A DNA stretch of 64,000 bases from Aulostomus chinensis. Its lineage: Eukaryota > Chordata > Actinopteri > Syngnathiformes > Aulostomidae. The notes beneath the pieces were generated by a model, which did not search any database, was not told where the DNA came from, and saw nothing but the letters and a program-made list of their open reading frames with translations. The DNA is taken from assembly GCA_037954235.1 (NCBI GenBank), contig JBBMOA010000004.1:10650601-10714600 (forward strand), read 5' to 3'. A program made the position numbers and the translations under genes. Positions 36,775 to 47,594 of the stretch are shown here, in pieces (position 1 is the stretch's first letter; the number at the start of each line of letters is the position of its first letter).

Positions 36775-38971
36775 TGTGTTGCTTGAACTACAGCAGTAAG
36801 AGCAGGGCCCCACTACCTCAAATCAATGGTCATATAATTGACTGACTACATCCAAATCTGCTGGGAAAAAAACCTGACAGGTTTTAATGTCCCTGAAAAA
36901 CTTCTACAACTCTATTCACCAGAAGCAACACACTGTCTTGCTGCTGTATCTGGTCTTCAGAGTGTAGCTCTATCTGTAAATGCAGGCACCTCATTTAAAC
37001 CCACCACACACTCAACTTACAGCGCTTTCAGGGAACTCATGCATAATCTGTTCCCGTCCTCTTGAGGGTGACCCTACCATCCATGTCACATGAGCCTCTC
37101 AGGGTCCCTGGACAAAGCACAGCCCCTCACTGTCCATGTATGCAAGGCTACTCTGTCATTGAGCGGGCACGAGGTCAGAGTTCAACCTTTCGAAGAGCTT
37201 GTCATCAGCATTATCTTCAGCCATTCCTCAAGGTCATGCTGACAAAACAAACGGAACAGGTCAGAACTACCGACGGCTGATTCATATCATGCAGCGTGTT
37301 CTTCAGTAACCCAGTCATTTAAATGACGTCTTGAGCCTGCAAGCAGTTGCTTTTAAATTCCCTGCTGTTTTGAGCTTATTCTCCTGGAAGTGCAGGTTAT
37401 TTTTCCAAATCTAGTGCAAACCCACCACAGTCACTGGAACAAAGCTGCACACCTGCTAACAAAGACATACCCCATATTTCATGCAATATTAAACCACTGC
37501 AACACTGATCGCATATTAAAACAAAGTTTTCCCCGTAACCTGTCGGTTTCACATGGCTACATTGAGAATTGAATATGTTAATGTTTTATTGATGGATTTT
37601 TTTATTTTTTTTGGCAAACAGGAGGAAAACGTTTGTTCCAAATTTGAAGCAAATGAGGAGATTCGATTGTGTGATTGTTTACCAGTCACACGCGACAACA
37701 AGTGCTCCGAGGCAACCGTGCGGGACTGACGTCGCAGCGATTTCACAGCAGCCGACATGCATGCACGAGACAGGTGTTTGTGAGCCTTTGGCAAACTCAG
37801 AGAAACATACAGATTTAATTGCTCACTGCAGCGTCACCCGTTTTACTCAGTAATGAACACCATAAACGGCTCCGTGTTTTCACTCTGCTCCCATTCTGAG
37901 TTTTCGGCGTATAACAGCTTAAGCTTTGTGTTGAGCTGCAGCATTTTGAAAATCTCTGAGATAAATAATGCACTTTTTTTTCCACCTAAGGTTGCTGCTA
38001 GGCAGACAGCTCTGGTTTTATTGACACATTTTTCAAGATTCGTATCACTGTTTTCTTTTGTAAAAATTCAGAGTGACATCATGGCATTATTGCTGAAAAG
38101 GCACATTTGAAGCTTTTGAATTTTTAAAATGTGTTTTACAATGATTTGAGTGCCACAAGCAAAATTCTGTACACTTTATTACGGTGAAGGTAAAAGCCAG
38201 ATATAAAGAGGGAATAAATCCAGCTAAACCACTACGTGCACGCCGTGGTCCCGTGGGGGCAAGTCGGAATGTGTTTTGTATAATTTAGGTGAACACACGC
38301 TTGATATGGAGGTTTTATTGTTCGATAAATAACGATATAAGTTGTGCAAGTCAGAGACAGAAGTTCAGATTAAATAAGGTGGTCTAGAGGGTTGGAAAAG
38401 CAGCAGAATAGTAGTTATGCATACGTATGATGTCAGCCTCATGGAACGGTTTCCAAAGGTGTTAAACCTGAATCAAGCCTGCTACAGGAAAACATATTAT
38501 GATGCAGCATTCAGCCACATACTCACTTGAGTATTTATGATGTGTCCCACCTATTTATAGGAATAAGGCTTGTGAAAATATCAGGAGCATCTGGCAGTAT
38601 AACCCAGTTACAGTGTGGTTTGGCCCACATTTTTCTTTCGGAGCCCGAGCCGACCCAGCCTTTGTGTTGGGTTCATTTGTCGCCATGTAAATAACGAACC
38701 CCTGGCACCAAACAGATTGTAGCCCCACATTTCTGTTTATTTTTTACTGTATTTTTTATTTTTTTTAACAATAAAAACACATAAACCACCAGGTTGGGCA
38801 GCTGATTAGCCGTGTCCAAGCCTGATCCAAACTCGGCAATGATTATGAAGTTTGGTCCGAGTATCTACAATCTAAAGCCAGTACAGTTTCATTTACAGCC
38901 TCTAAAACGACTCTTAAAATTAATCAACACCTCTTTCGAACAGACTCCATAAAACTCAATGGGGTTTAGAG

Positions 38972-39128
38972 AGCACAGACCTCCACCGAAGCGAACCCAG
39001 TCAGACCCAGTGTCCAATGGATGTCCCCTGAAATGTGACGGGTTGTCCTCCGGGCCGTGCGACACCCCTCCATCATCCTCATGGTCGTACTGTTATGCTT
39101 CCAACCGACAGACAGACAAATGGCACCA
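38972..39128 (+). mobile_element. Retroelement-like repeat tail, copy D
   Basis: GCACAGACCTCCACCGAAGC, a CAGACCCAGTGTCCAATGG block, GGGTTGTCCTCCGGGCCGTG, CCTCATGGTCGTACTGTTAT and CGACAGACAGACAAATGG follow the order seen in the other copies, with a small deletion of the AAGTTT region. Confidence 0.6.
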
Positions 39129-39649
39129 GGCCTCAGAATTTTGATTTAATTCAGATTATTCAAGGAGTAATATATTATCCTGTTTTATCTTCCTAATGAA
39201 TCAGCAGTGTCCTGTACAACCATGCTGGGTCAAGTGCGGTGAAACGTGCAGTGTCGTCCCTGCTCCAAGGCCACCACAAGCCCGAGGCGCTGATGTAGGA
39301 TCAGCTTTTCCCATCCATACTTTGACCTCAGTCCTTGCAAGTAAATATGCAAGTTGACCCCCGGGCAGAGCCGTGGGCCAAGTCCCACCCATGCCATACA
39401 CTTACCCTGCTGTATGTGTGCATACTGAGCACTTTTTTTTCCCATTGACCCAGATACTCATATTCTTCCCCCAGAGAGCTGCCTCTCTCCGTGTAAGAGA
39501 GGCTCATTATTTTACTGGAGAGCCTCCCCTCATCTCTCCTATAGAGGAGGTAGGAACTGGGGCAACCTGGTAGATGCGCTGCACAGGGGTGCATTCAAAC
39601 CCACACCGGTTCCATGGGGAGGCATATGGGATCCACACAATTAACGCAG

Positions 39650-39830
39650 CATAAAATAGAGTCAGCAAATTATGGGCTGGCTCATTATTAGCAGGATATC
39701 CCCATGCGTAATTGCACCTCTCCAAATTTGGCCAACTCAATGGATTGTAAATCATCTAAGTGGGCATGCTTTTATTAAGTCGGCACACTCCGGCATGCGT
39801 GACGCGTGCAGCGGTATTTGTTCACTGTAT
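39650..39830. promoter_or_regulatory. Candidate enhancer-like element 1.8 kb upstream of the celf2 exon
   Basis: Dense in homeodomain-type cores: CAAATTATGGGC, CTCATTATTAGC and CATGCGTAATTGCACC (TAATTG at 39709-39714), then a TTGGCCAA palindrome at 39727-39734 and TTTTATTAAGTC. No simple repeat or frame explains the texture. Confidence 0.4.
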
Positions 39831-41039
39831 GAAGGTAAAATACGCCGATGTTTGATCAGGTGACTGAATTTAACATGACATGTGTCTACACTTTCAAAGA
39901 TATCGTTTTTCTGCTCTGGTCAAATACCAAAGGAGTATTTGTTTTACCCTCTGTTGCAACTGCTGAGGTTTTACTGGGTAGTTCTACTGCGTTGTATGGT
40001 CTCATTGAAATATTTTCACGTTCCCTGTTTGTAAAGCTTGAAAAACAAATATAATAAGACCAGAATGTGCTGGGCTGCCAGTTTAACATTAAATGTCATG
40101 TGGCGGTCTGTTTTTTTGTGTTGTTTTCGGAAACATCACGTGAAGACCAATGATTGAGTCGTATTTGCAATTGTGAATGTCACAGAAGATTGTTCTTAAT
40201 GAAGTGCGCAGATCAGCGGTCGAATGCAGAGCCAAATGGGGGGTGGAGGGGGGCAAGTGGTTCGGTATCTGTTCAGACTCCTTTACTGACCATGTCTACA
40301 GGCCGTGTCCTGGTTGCTGCTCTCACGCCTCCTCTGGTCAGCTAGGATGCCTCCAGGAGGTGTACTATTTTCTGAGATGCCTAAACTTGATGTTAGCAAC
40401 GCCGTGGGTTCCCCTAAAGCCAATTAGATTGTTAACCTGGATTTAGGATTTTTGCTTAAAAACTTGACTTGTGGTCAAAAAAGTTTGAGGTTTTAAAAGC
40501 AGAATAATGCTATCAACTGACCCGCACTTTCATGATTTTTCCTGCAAATGCAGTCGCTAGCACCACAAAGCTAACGTTATGCTACAAACAAATTTCACCA
40601 CCTACGAATTACTTTGCCACCACATCACACTTTCTCTGTTTTCACAAAGATGACGTTTAAATCTGTGAGAAAAATTCTGTGGTCTTTCACAGATACGTCT
40701 TTGATTCTGCAGAACAAAACGTTGAGCTAGCTCAAGCTAACGTGAACCTCGGTGCTAGTTTGAGGCATCCAGCTGAAATTCCACTGAGTTCCAGATGAGG
40801 GGAAGCAGACATTTGTGTCTGTGCCTTCCTCTCTGACAGTTTCTGTCACTATGAACAAAATAATCATAAAGTGTGAATAAATTCCTCCTGAATATGAGGA
40901 GGAACTCCAGCAAAAAGACATCCCGCAGTTGGACTGTAGGATACTTTGTGGCCGAGGACACTGGTGAAGATCACGGGTCCATTTTCATGACGTGCAAATG
41001 GAAAAAGAAAGTGCCGTTGATTGAAAACAAATGAAGCCG

Positions 41040-41450
41040 TGATGTTGGTTAACGGCGGGCGAGCGCGCACTCGCTCGCGCGTGTGCGTGTGTGAGGAGGA
41101 GACCGGAACAGTTAGAAGATCAGCCGCCGCGTCGCGCGCCACGCCTCCGCGCCACGGCACCTGGCTCCCCAACAGTCAGTCAGTTGCGCTGTTGCGGAGC
41201 GGATTTTCAGACAGGGGGAGGAGAGAGAAAGAGAGAGAGAGAGCGAGAGGGAAAAGGGGGCGAATGGGGGAGAGGAGGAGAAGAATGTGACAACTGCTGG
41301 ATGCGGACAGCGAGTGTGCGGCTGGCTACACTGCCCGTGGGGAGGCCTCGGCTCTTGCACCTGTCCCTCTCCGTCTCCGCGGCCAGCAGCAGGCGCAGCG
41401 CGGGCGAGAGCGACGCTCCTTTTCTTTATCAGCGGCGGAGGCGCTCAAAC
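41040..41450 (+). promoter_or_regulatory. celf2: CpG-rich block, putative celf2 promoter and 5' leader
   Basis: This is the densest CpG cluster in the window (for example GGCGGGCGAGCGCGCACTCG near 41054 and CGCCGCGTCGCGCGCCACGC near 41123), against an AT-rich background. It contains CACGCC-type GC boxes, a GA-rich run and no obvious TATA box, as expected of a vertebrate CpG-island promoter with dispersed initiation. It lies immediately upstream of the celf2 start codon. The transcription start cannot be placed from sequence, so promoter and transcribed leader are not separated here. Confidence 0.6.
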
Positions 41451-41516
41451 ACTCTCTCTCTCACACACACATACACACACACACACACACTCTCACACTC
41501 ACACACACTTACATAC
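41451..41516. repeat. CT- and CA-rich tract in the presumed celf2 5' leader
   Basis: A short CT run is followed by interrupted CA repeats. The longest pure stretch is (AC)9 at about 41473-41490. It ends some 22 bases before the celf2 ATG, and in the sense RNA it would be a CA-repeat, the type of sequence bound by hnRNP L. It is complementary to the TG tract just inside the downstream intron. Confidence 0.9.
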
Positions 41517-41538
41517 ACGCGTACACGGGGCAGCCAAC

Positions 41539-41615
41539 ATGACTTCATCCTACAATCTGGATTTTCTGCCCGATATGATGGTGGAGAGCCGCCTGCTTGT
41601 TCCCGGAGACAGAAT
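41539..41615 (+). CDS. celf2: Alternative first coding exon of a CELF2-like RNA-binding protein (partial gene)
   Basis: CELF2 is an RNA-binding protein with three RRM domains that binds UG-rich RNA and controls alternative splicing, mRNA stability and translation. Only an N-terminal exon is present here. The ATG at 41539 is in a good context (A at -3) and is the only ATG in its frame after the upstream stop. It opens 25 codons plus two bases (AT) of a split codon. The segments LDFLPDMMVE and RLLVPGDR match my memory of a CELF2 isoform N-terminus reading LLVPDRINGT; the split codon would give Ile and continue into NGT. CELF1 has the similar start LDFLPEMMV. The exon ends AGAAT|GTGAGT, a strong donor. 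No RRM is encoded in this exon, and I found no downstream celf2 exon in the window. The assignment rests on a short match recalled from memory; the alternative is a CELF1-type paralogue. Confidence 0.85.
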
Positions 41616-41621
41616 GTGAGT
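41616..41621 (+). other. celf2: 5' splice site of the celf2 first coding exon
   Basis: GTGAGT follows the exon end AGAAT, matching the vertebrate donor consensus at intron positions 1 to 6. It interrupts a codon after its second base. The open frame would stop at the TGA at 41617-41619 if unspliced, so the 26-codon unspliced peptide is not a plausible product. A (TG)n tract starts 12 bases into the intron. Confidence 0.85.
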
Positions 41622-41623
41622 TA

Positions 41624-41626
<3 letters not shown>

Positions 41627-41660
<34 letters not shown>

Positions 41661-41672
41661 CGTGCGTGCGTG
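41627..41672. repeat. (TG)15 then (CGTG)4 tract 12 bases inside the celf2 intron
   Basis: A pure TG dinucleotide run from 41627 to 41656 continues as CGTG tetranucleotides to 41672. In the sense transcript it is a UG-repeat directly beside the 5' splice site. UG-rich and UGU-containing RNA is the established ligand of CELF-family proteins, so this position is notable for this gene. Confidence 0.95.
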
Positions 41673-42696
41673 TCCTGAAAAGCAGGTGTCCCGATGAAGA
41701 AGCAGTGACTGGACGTGTGACTGGAATCGGGGTCAGAACGACTGCATCCTTGCATGATTGTGTTAGTTACGGCTTGTTGTTATTAATATCCGTCGTTTAA
41801 TTGCACTGGGCGGGCGGGGATCGCGTCCAGGAGCGCCCGGGGCTGTTATCAGCCGTAGACAGGATGGTGATGAATGAACGCCATTATGGTGAATTAAATC
41901 AAGCGCTGTGAATAAACCGACTCTTCATGAAGCTGTGTCCGGGTGTCTTCAAATTGTCGGGAGCGTTTAGAGCCGTTTCCATGTGGCTGGGGGAGACGGG
42001 CAGCCTATGGTGATGTCTGTGCTGGGGTAGAAGTCGTGGGACTCAGGGTGGTGGACACGTCAGTCAGTGGGTTGAAGCCCCCCTACCCCACAAACCCCTG
42101 GACTTTGGACACTTTGATGAGCTGAGATGGGTTCAGCACGTAGGGAGCAGAAAGAGGAGAAGCCAGGATTTGGGGGGAAACACAGAGGAATGCATGGATG
42201 ACTGCTATCCCGTGCGTTTCAATTGGATTTGCAGTAATTCGGTTATACTCTGGAATTTCTTGAGCAGGGACAAAGGGAGGTTTTCATCCCGACATCATGG
42301 CCAGGCAGCTTCTTCTCCTCTTTTTTTTCTTCAGTGCATGTCCCACTTATGTCCTCTTAGCTCACAGTGTCCAGTTGCTGACGGATCCTGTTCTTTCTCT
42401 GAGTTCTAGCTTTCATCCTATGGGTTCTTTATGCTTTCGGTGTCTGGAGGGGGGGCTGCAACTTCCAGATCGGGTGTTTGTGCCTGTGGGAGGTGTTGAT
42501 GAAAACTGATGGAGTGGACTCTTAGTGCATGTAGTAATACTGCTCAGGTACTGCATCGCCACACAGGCGATAAATGGAATGAAGCTAAGTGGATTTTAGG
42601 GCTGAGTTCTCTGATTCCACTGTCGTTTAATCGCAAATAAAGTATAAAATCATGAAAGTTAGAAAAAATGAGTCTCACAATAACCTGCATTATACA

Positions 42697-42710
42697 TATG
42701 TGTGTGTGTG

Positions 42711-42744
<34 letters not shown>

Positions 42745-42770
42745 TATATATATATATGTATGTGTGTGTG

Positions 42771-42802
<32 letters not shown>

Positions 42803-42838
42803 TGTATACACACACATATGTATATGTGTGTGTGTATT
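42697..42838. repeat. Compound TG/TA/CA tract with dyad symmetry
   Basis: Blocks follow in the order (TG)n, (TA)n, (CA)n, (TA)n, (TG)n, (TA)n, (CA)n, then ATGTATACACACACATATGTA and a final (TG)n. Each TG-TA-CA triplet is its own reverse complement, so the tract can fold into hairpins on either strand or in RNA. Open frames on both strands (Cys-Val, Thr-His, Tyr-Ile) are artefacts. Confidence 0.95.
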
Positions 42839-43740
42839 CTAAAAAAAAACAGCTCCAAATGAATCCACAAACTTTGGGAACAGGTACAACCTTGGTAATA
42901 TACCAGCAAATTATTGTCTCTGAACAGGTGTTTGCTGTGTACCTGTTGGTGTTTGTATGTCTTTATTTCTTGATGTTAGTTTTCCCGACTTGCTGTACAA
43001 ATGCATCAAAACGGCTTCGTCCGGAATCATCATGAGTGGTGTAATTCTCCAGCAGCGTTCGGGGTTCATATACAGTTGATGGTTTTGTTTCTCACTCGTC
43101 ATCTTGCCAGTGTTTATTCGCTGTTCTGCACGAGTGGAGTGGTGACGTACTCGCAGCCACTCCCTGGTTAAGATGGCTCCTCATTCTCACAAACCACGTG
43201 AAGGTCTGGCACTGACACGTCACAAAAAGATAAAATAACCTCGCAGTCATGGAAAATGTAAAAGCTGCTCAACTATGTTCCAGTAGTTTTGCTAGCTTAG
43301 GTAACTGCTTTTATAAAAAGCACCTCGAACTATTCCAACATATCCAGGTAAACTAATCAGAAGCCCGCTAAAACCAAAAGAACATAATTTTGTGTCATGT
43401 GGAATGAAAATAACTGCAAGATCAATTACTATAACTTACATGAATCTTTAAAAAAAAATGTAATTGTGGTCAGTATCAAACCAGAATTCAGTCACAACTG
43501 AAGACCAGAAATATTCTAATTACATGGAAGTAATAAGCTGAGAACATCCGAGTTTGTAACTGCCTTTTAAAAGCCTTTTATCTCAAGACGACGCGTTAAT
43601 TTACTTGTAATCGTGAGATAAAAGTATTAGAGAATTAATTACAAGCACGGCTATTGTCAGCTACTGTATTAACCAGCTGCGTTGATATCTGTGCTTTTCT
43701 ATCTTAACAGTATTCAAACCACTTAATTACTTTGATTCCT

Positions 43741-43765
43741 ACACACACACACACACACACACACA
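43741..43765. repeat. (AC)n microsatellite
   Basis: About twelve AC units. Confidence 0.9.
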
Positions 43766-44689
43766 AAAGTTGTCTTGTCAGCAGGTTGAGCTGCGTGAGT
43801 TCGTTTAAATCAATAAAAAAAAAGTAAGACCTAAATTAGATTGATGGTCTTGGTGTCCTGATCAATGCAGGAGTTTTGTCTTGGAGTGACGTTCATGTGG
43901 CTGCCTGGCGTCTACTTGAACAAAACACCATGGAAATGGCGCTGTGTCCAAGTTCAACATCCAGCTCGACGCAGCTGTTGGTTTTTTTTTTTCTTTTGAT
44001 GATCGTAAAAGGAGTCAGGGCTGTGAGTCGCAGTTTTTCTCCAGATGTGAAAGGACATTCTCGTTAAAGACTCGAGCAACAGAAATCACATCAGTATCGG
44101 TTTTTAATCAGTAAAATAAAAAAAATACCATTCCTTAGTCGTCAATCACAAGATCAACCAAAGTATACACAATGTCATTATAATTATTATTATTTTTGTA
44201 TTTTTTTGCAAATGATTCAGCCCTACTCCCTACTTTTCTGCGTCGTTGGGCTTGTTGAAGTTTTCTTCTGTGGTTGTTATATTTCGGTGGCTGAATATTG
44301 TTTTTTTTGCCCCTGGCAGAGTCTCTACCGCTGGTTTTTGATTCATTTGTGTCCCAGCCGGTCATGTTGTGCGCCGTCCTGCCTAATTCCTGTGTTGCTG
44401 CTCGACAATCGCTGCTCAAACTGGCTCCTTCAGCTGTGCCCGGCTCAGGTCGCAGCTCAATCAACGCTCTAATATCAGTATCAGTTTCCCCAAATCTGCC
44501 GATGGAGGATGAAGGCGGGACAAATCTTCAGGGTCATCAGATGACTAATGGAGCTGGAGAGACTCTAAGACAACATTGAATCACTTTTCCTGTGATTTTT
44601 CTGAGTGAATATTAATTTTGAGACGTCTCAGCTGAGTTTGAGGATATCTGTTTTCTCTGCTTGGGTTTAAAGGTCAGGTTTTGCCCTCC

Positions 44690-45250
44690 ATCCTCGTGCA
44701 GCTTTCCTCCGCGCTCACACATGTGGTCTATACTACCCAGATACTACAGTGATGAGACAGCTCTCATTAATCAGTGTCATGTGCTTGGGGGGCGGCAGCG
44801 TTGGTGGCCCAGGAAGCCATCATACCTCCAGCCACCCTTCCCTTTCTCCATCTGACATGTCTTGCATCACCAGTTGTGGAAATATCAGCCCGGCAGTGAA
44901 TTATTTATGAATAATGTGCATCGCCAGCATTAGACAGGTCTATCTGTGCCCTCTTAGCCAGCTAGTGAGGAGGCGGACAGGTTGAACCAGATAGTGCTTA
45001 TGGAGATGACACTTTATATTTACGCGAACACGCCTCTTAAGCCCGGCTGTTTAGCTGGCGAGAGGAGCTCTTGGTGACCCTCTGGTTTTATTATTTGTGT
45101 CAACCGTTTCCCAGCTCCTGGAAAGCTCAATCTGTCTGGAATTGGCTGTGCTGCCTTTCCCTTCCTGTCGTAGCTTCCTCGCTGAGAGCCGCTGATAACG
45201 TCGGACTTGACAAATATTAGCTGATATCATAGTAAGGAGTGTAATGAACA
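44690..45250. promoter_or_regulatory. Candidate intronic conserved non-coding block
   Basis: Complex sequence 3.1 to 3.6 kb into the presumed celf2 intron, with CAGCTCTCATTAATCAGTGT, GTGAATTATTTATGAATAAT, GCACTTTATATTT-like and CTGATAACGTCGGACTTGAC motifs. No repeat or coding frame explains it. Confidence 0.35.
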
Positions 45251-46054
45251 GTGGGATCTCTCTCTGTCTGGTTCTACCAGCACTGGAAGCATGAAATGTG
45301 GGGAAGTGAGAGCATCAGGAAAGGACCTTTGACCTCTGTTTTCCACTCTGTCTCCAACTGTTAAGCCTAAACTGAGGTCTGTCCGTCTCTGGGAAACATG
45401 CGACCCCTCTCACCTCTTTAAACAGTTCAAACATCATCAAATATGAAACTCAGGCTCCCTTGGAGTCAGCCAAACTTCCAGGAGAGCCAGTTCTAACAGC
45501 AATTGTGTAGAATCCAGTAAGAGAGACCAGAAATGCGTCCCAAACAGGAGTGGACCAAAATCCTGCTGTCCTTAACACATGCTAGGCTCTCAAAAATGCT
45601 TGGAAATGACAAAATGCTCTTTATGAAGATGACCTCTCACATGTCTGCAAGGGGGGATTTACATCTTTTATTTACGACCACCCCCCCCAAATCATCTGCT
45701 CATGTCCCCTTCTTGAGCCCTCAAATATCCCATCCAAGCCTGAAAGGACACAAATCATGGAGCCAACAGCTGAAAGAGCTCCGTGACACACAGCATAGGG
45801 TTCACATGAGAAATGTATAGGCACGTCCAGAGGAGGGTTGTTGAGGGATGGGCAGAACGGGGGTTTTGTGGCAGCTGGTATTTTTGGAGAGCTTCTGGAA
45901 CACCAGGTTTATAAAGACCTCTGTTACCTCTGATCGCCCATTTGACCAAATACTGTACCCTGACATCAGTTTGTGTCGTTGGTGAGGGACGACTATTGGT
46001 TGATGGACAAAAGATTAACATGTACAATGATCAGTATGTAATGACTGAGGGGGT

Positions 46055-46212
46055 AAAGGCAACTGTTAAAATTTCCAGTACTTCACTTCAATACAGCCTC
46101 TAAAACCAAAAACTCTTCTGCAAGATCACGATTTACCCAGAATCAAAGACCATATTTATCGCTGGTACCACAGATATATTGATATTATATCAATCTAGCA
46201 CCCAGCCCTAAT
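46055..46212. mobile_element. Possible end of a hAT-type non-autonomous element
   Basis: The right edge reads ATATTGATATTATATCAATC then TAGCACCCAGCCCTAATA, like the CGATATATCGCCCAGCCCTA terminus common in fish non-autonomous DNA transposons. I cannot define the left end or a target-site duplication. Confidence 0.35.
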
Positions 46213-46887
46213 ATTCTCTTGTAAGATATGCAGATGTTTCAGGCAGGATGTTTAATGAGGGAAAGTATTCAGCTCCTTCTATGGATCTACATTATGTGTA
46301 AGACCTTGTGTTTGGTGGTAGGGAAGAAAATGTATGAGCAGGTTTTGACATTACAGCGTTCATGTTCTGTGTCACGCAGCTCTCTTGGTGGAGGTTTACA
46401 CTCTGAGCGCTTCTGAGTTGGGTATTGAATTTCCTCCAAGAATGTAAAGAATTAATGCAAAATCAAAGAGTCCCTGCAATATTTATGCAGAAAGACCGAC
46501 TGCAACAATTGCAGATTAAACGTGTAATCGAACAACATCTCACAGATAACACTCACTGGATAATTCATGGATAATCAAACCGATAGATCTGACTAGAACG
46601 GGAAAAGACCAAGAGAATGGAGCTGCGGAGGAGTCGGCATGTGTGAACGAGTGGCGGATTTACAGGGGAAAAGGTGTGAAAGCGGAGGGAGGGACGGGTG
46701 ATGGTTTGACAGCATTCCCCTCCCCGGACAGACAGCTGCTAGGATTTGACTTGTGTCTTATCTGATGTGGAGATTAGGAGAAAATGAGAGGGGAAAAAAA
46801 GAGAATTGGTGGTGGCGGCGGCGGCGGTGGTTTATCTTTCTCCCAAGCAACAGGGAAGGCGGCCTTTTCACTCTCCATTGTGACAGA

Positions 46888-46888
<1 letters not shown>

Positions 46889-46956
<68 letters not shown>
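46889..46956. repeat. Compound (TC)n(AC)n tract
   Basis: Seven TC units pass into about 27 AC units. About 60 bases upstream is a GGCGGCGGCGGCGGTGG run. Confidence 0.95.
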
Positions 46957-46958
<2 letters not shown>

Positions 46959-47594
46959 ATATAAATGAGGGAAAATACCTCTGCAGGAGAAACCTTTTCT
47001 GTTGTGACTGTTTTTGTCCATAATATTGTTATTTATGCTGGAAACATGTATAGTATGTGATATATGATGTGATGGAGTTGTCTCCATGCATCACCAGCTG
47101 CAACGATATTTTTGCGTTGCTTTCTCTCAATGTGTGTGTGTGTGTGTATACGTTTGCATCTGTGTGTGTGTAGTGTCATAATGATGAATGTCTTTGCTCT
47201 GCTGGGGCTCAGGAGCGGTTGTCTGTGGCTGACACCTCTGTGTGTAGGTGGTGATGTATCACAACCTGTGGTCTGTGTCTGTGTGTGCACGTTTGGGGTG
47301 TGGTTGTGTAGCAGCAGGTATGTGATGGGGTCAATGGCAACCTTTTTATGTCATTATTGGGTGAAGAGGTGTGGGATTAGGGATGTATTTTTGACTCTGC
47401 GTGTGGTTTTTATTGTAAAAGGACACATGAGGGTGAATGTCCACATTTGATTTGGCAAGATGCCTCAGTTTTTGCATCAAGAGTTGAATTTTTCCAAATC
47501 TTATTGACAAATTTGACAGACAAAATTAGAGGAAGCGTGTTTACTAATGCAGAGTCTAGACAAAATGACAACCCTGTCATTTTTTTTTGCTGTC

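Larger units (their letters stand above)
31061..41039. other. Non-coding stretch upstream of the celf2 exon
   Basis: No coding exon was recognised. The frames at 34015-34627 (both strands), 35512-36009 and 36397-36756 lack domains. A CTCF-like site, a repeat tail and candidate elements are listed separately. If longer celf2 isoforms start further upstream, this stretch would be intronic. Confidence 0.65.
41301..41678 (+). other. Upstream open frame overlapping the celf2 start codon
   Basis: An ATG at 41301 opens a frame of about 125 codons that runs through the CA-rich leader, past the celf2 ATG at 41539 in a different frame, and past the splice donor. If the transcript starts upstream of 41301, this uORF would compete with the celf2 start; if it starts downstream, the uORF does not exist in the mRNA. 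A minimal start-stop ATG-TGA lies at 41285-41290. The Arg/Ser-rich then His/Thr-rich peptide looks low-complexity and I do not regard it as a functional protein. Confidence 0.35.

Noticed and set aside
39201..39755. Chain of minus-strand frames near a B-box-like GGTGCATTCAAACC
   Set aside because: No A box at the right distance, no SINE body and no recognised protein; part of the region is better described as a candidate conserved element.
41091..41678. A 195-codon frame over the celf2 leader as a separate gene
   Set aside because: It starts at a GTG, overlaps the celf2 exon in another frame and is low-complexity; only the ATG at 41301 is kept, as a possible uORF.
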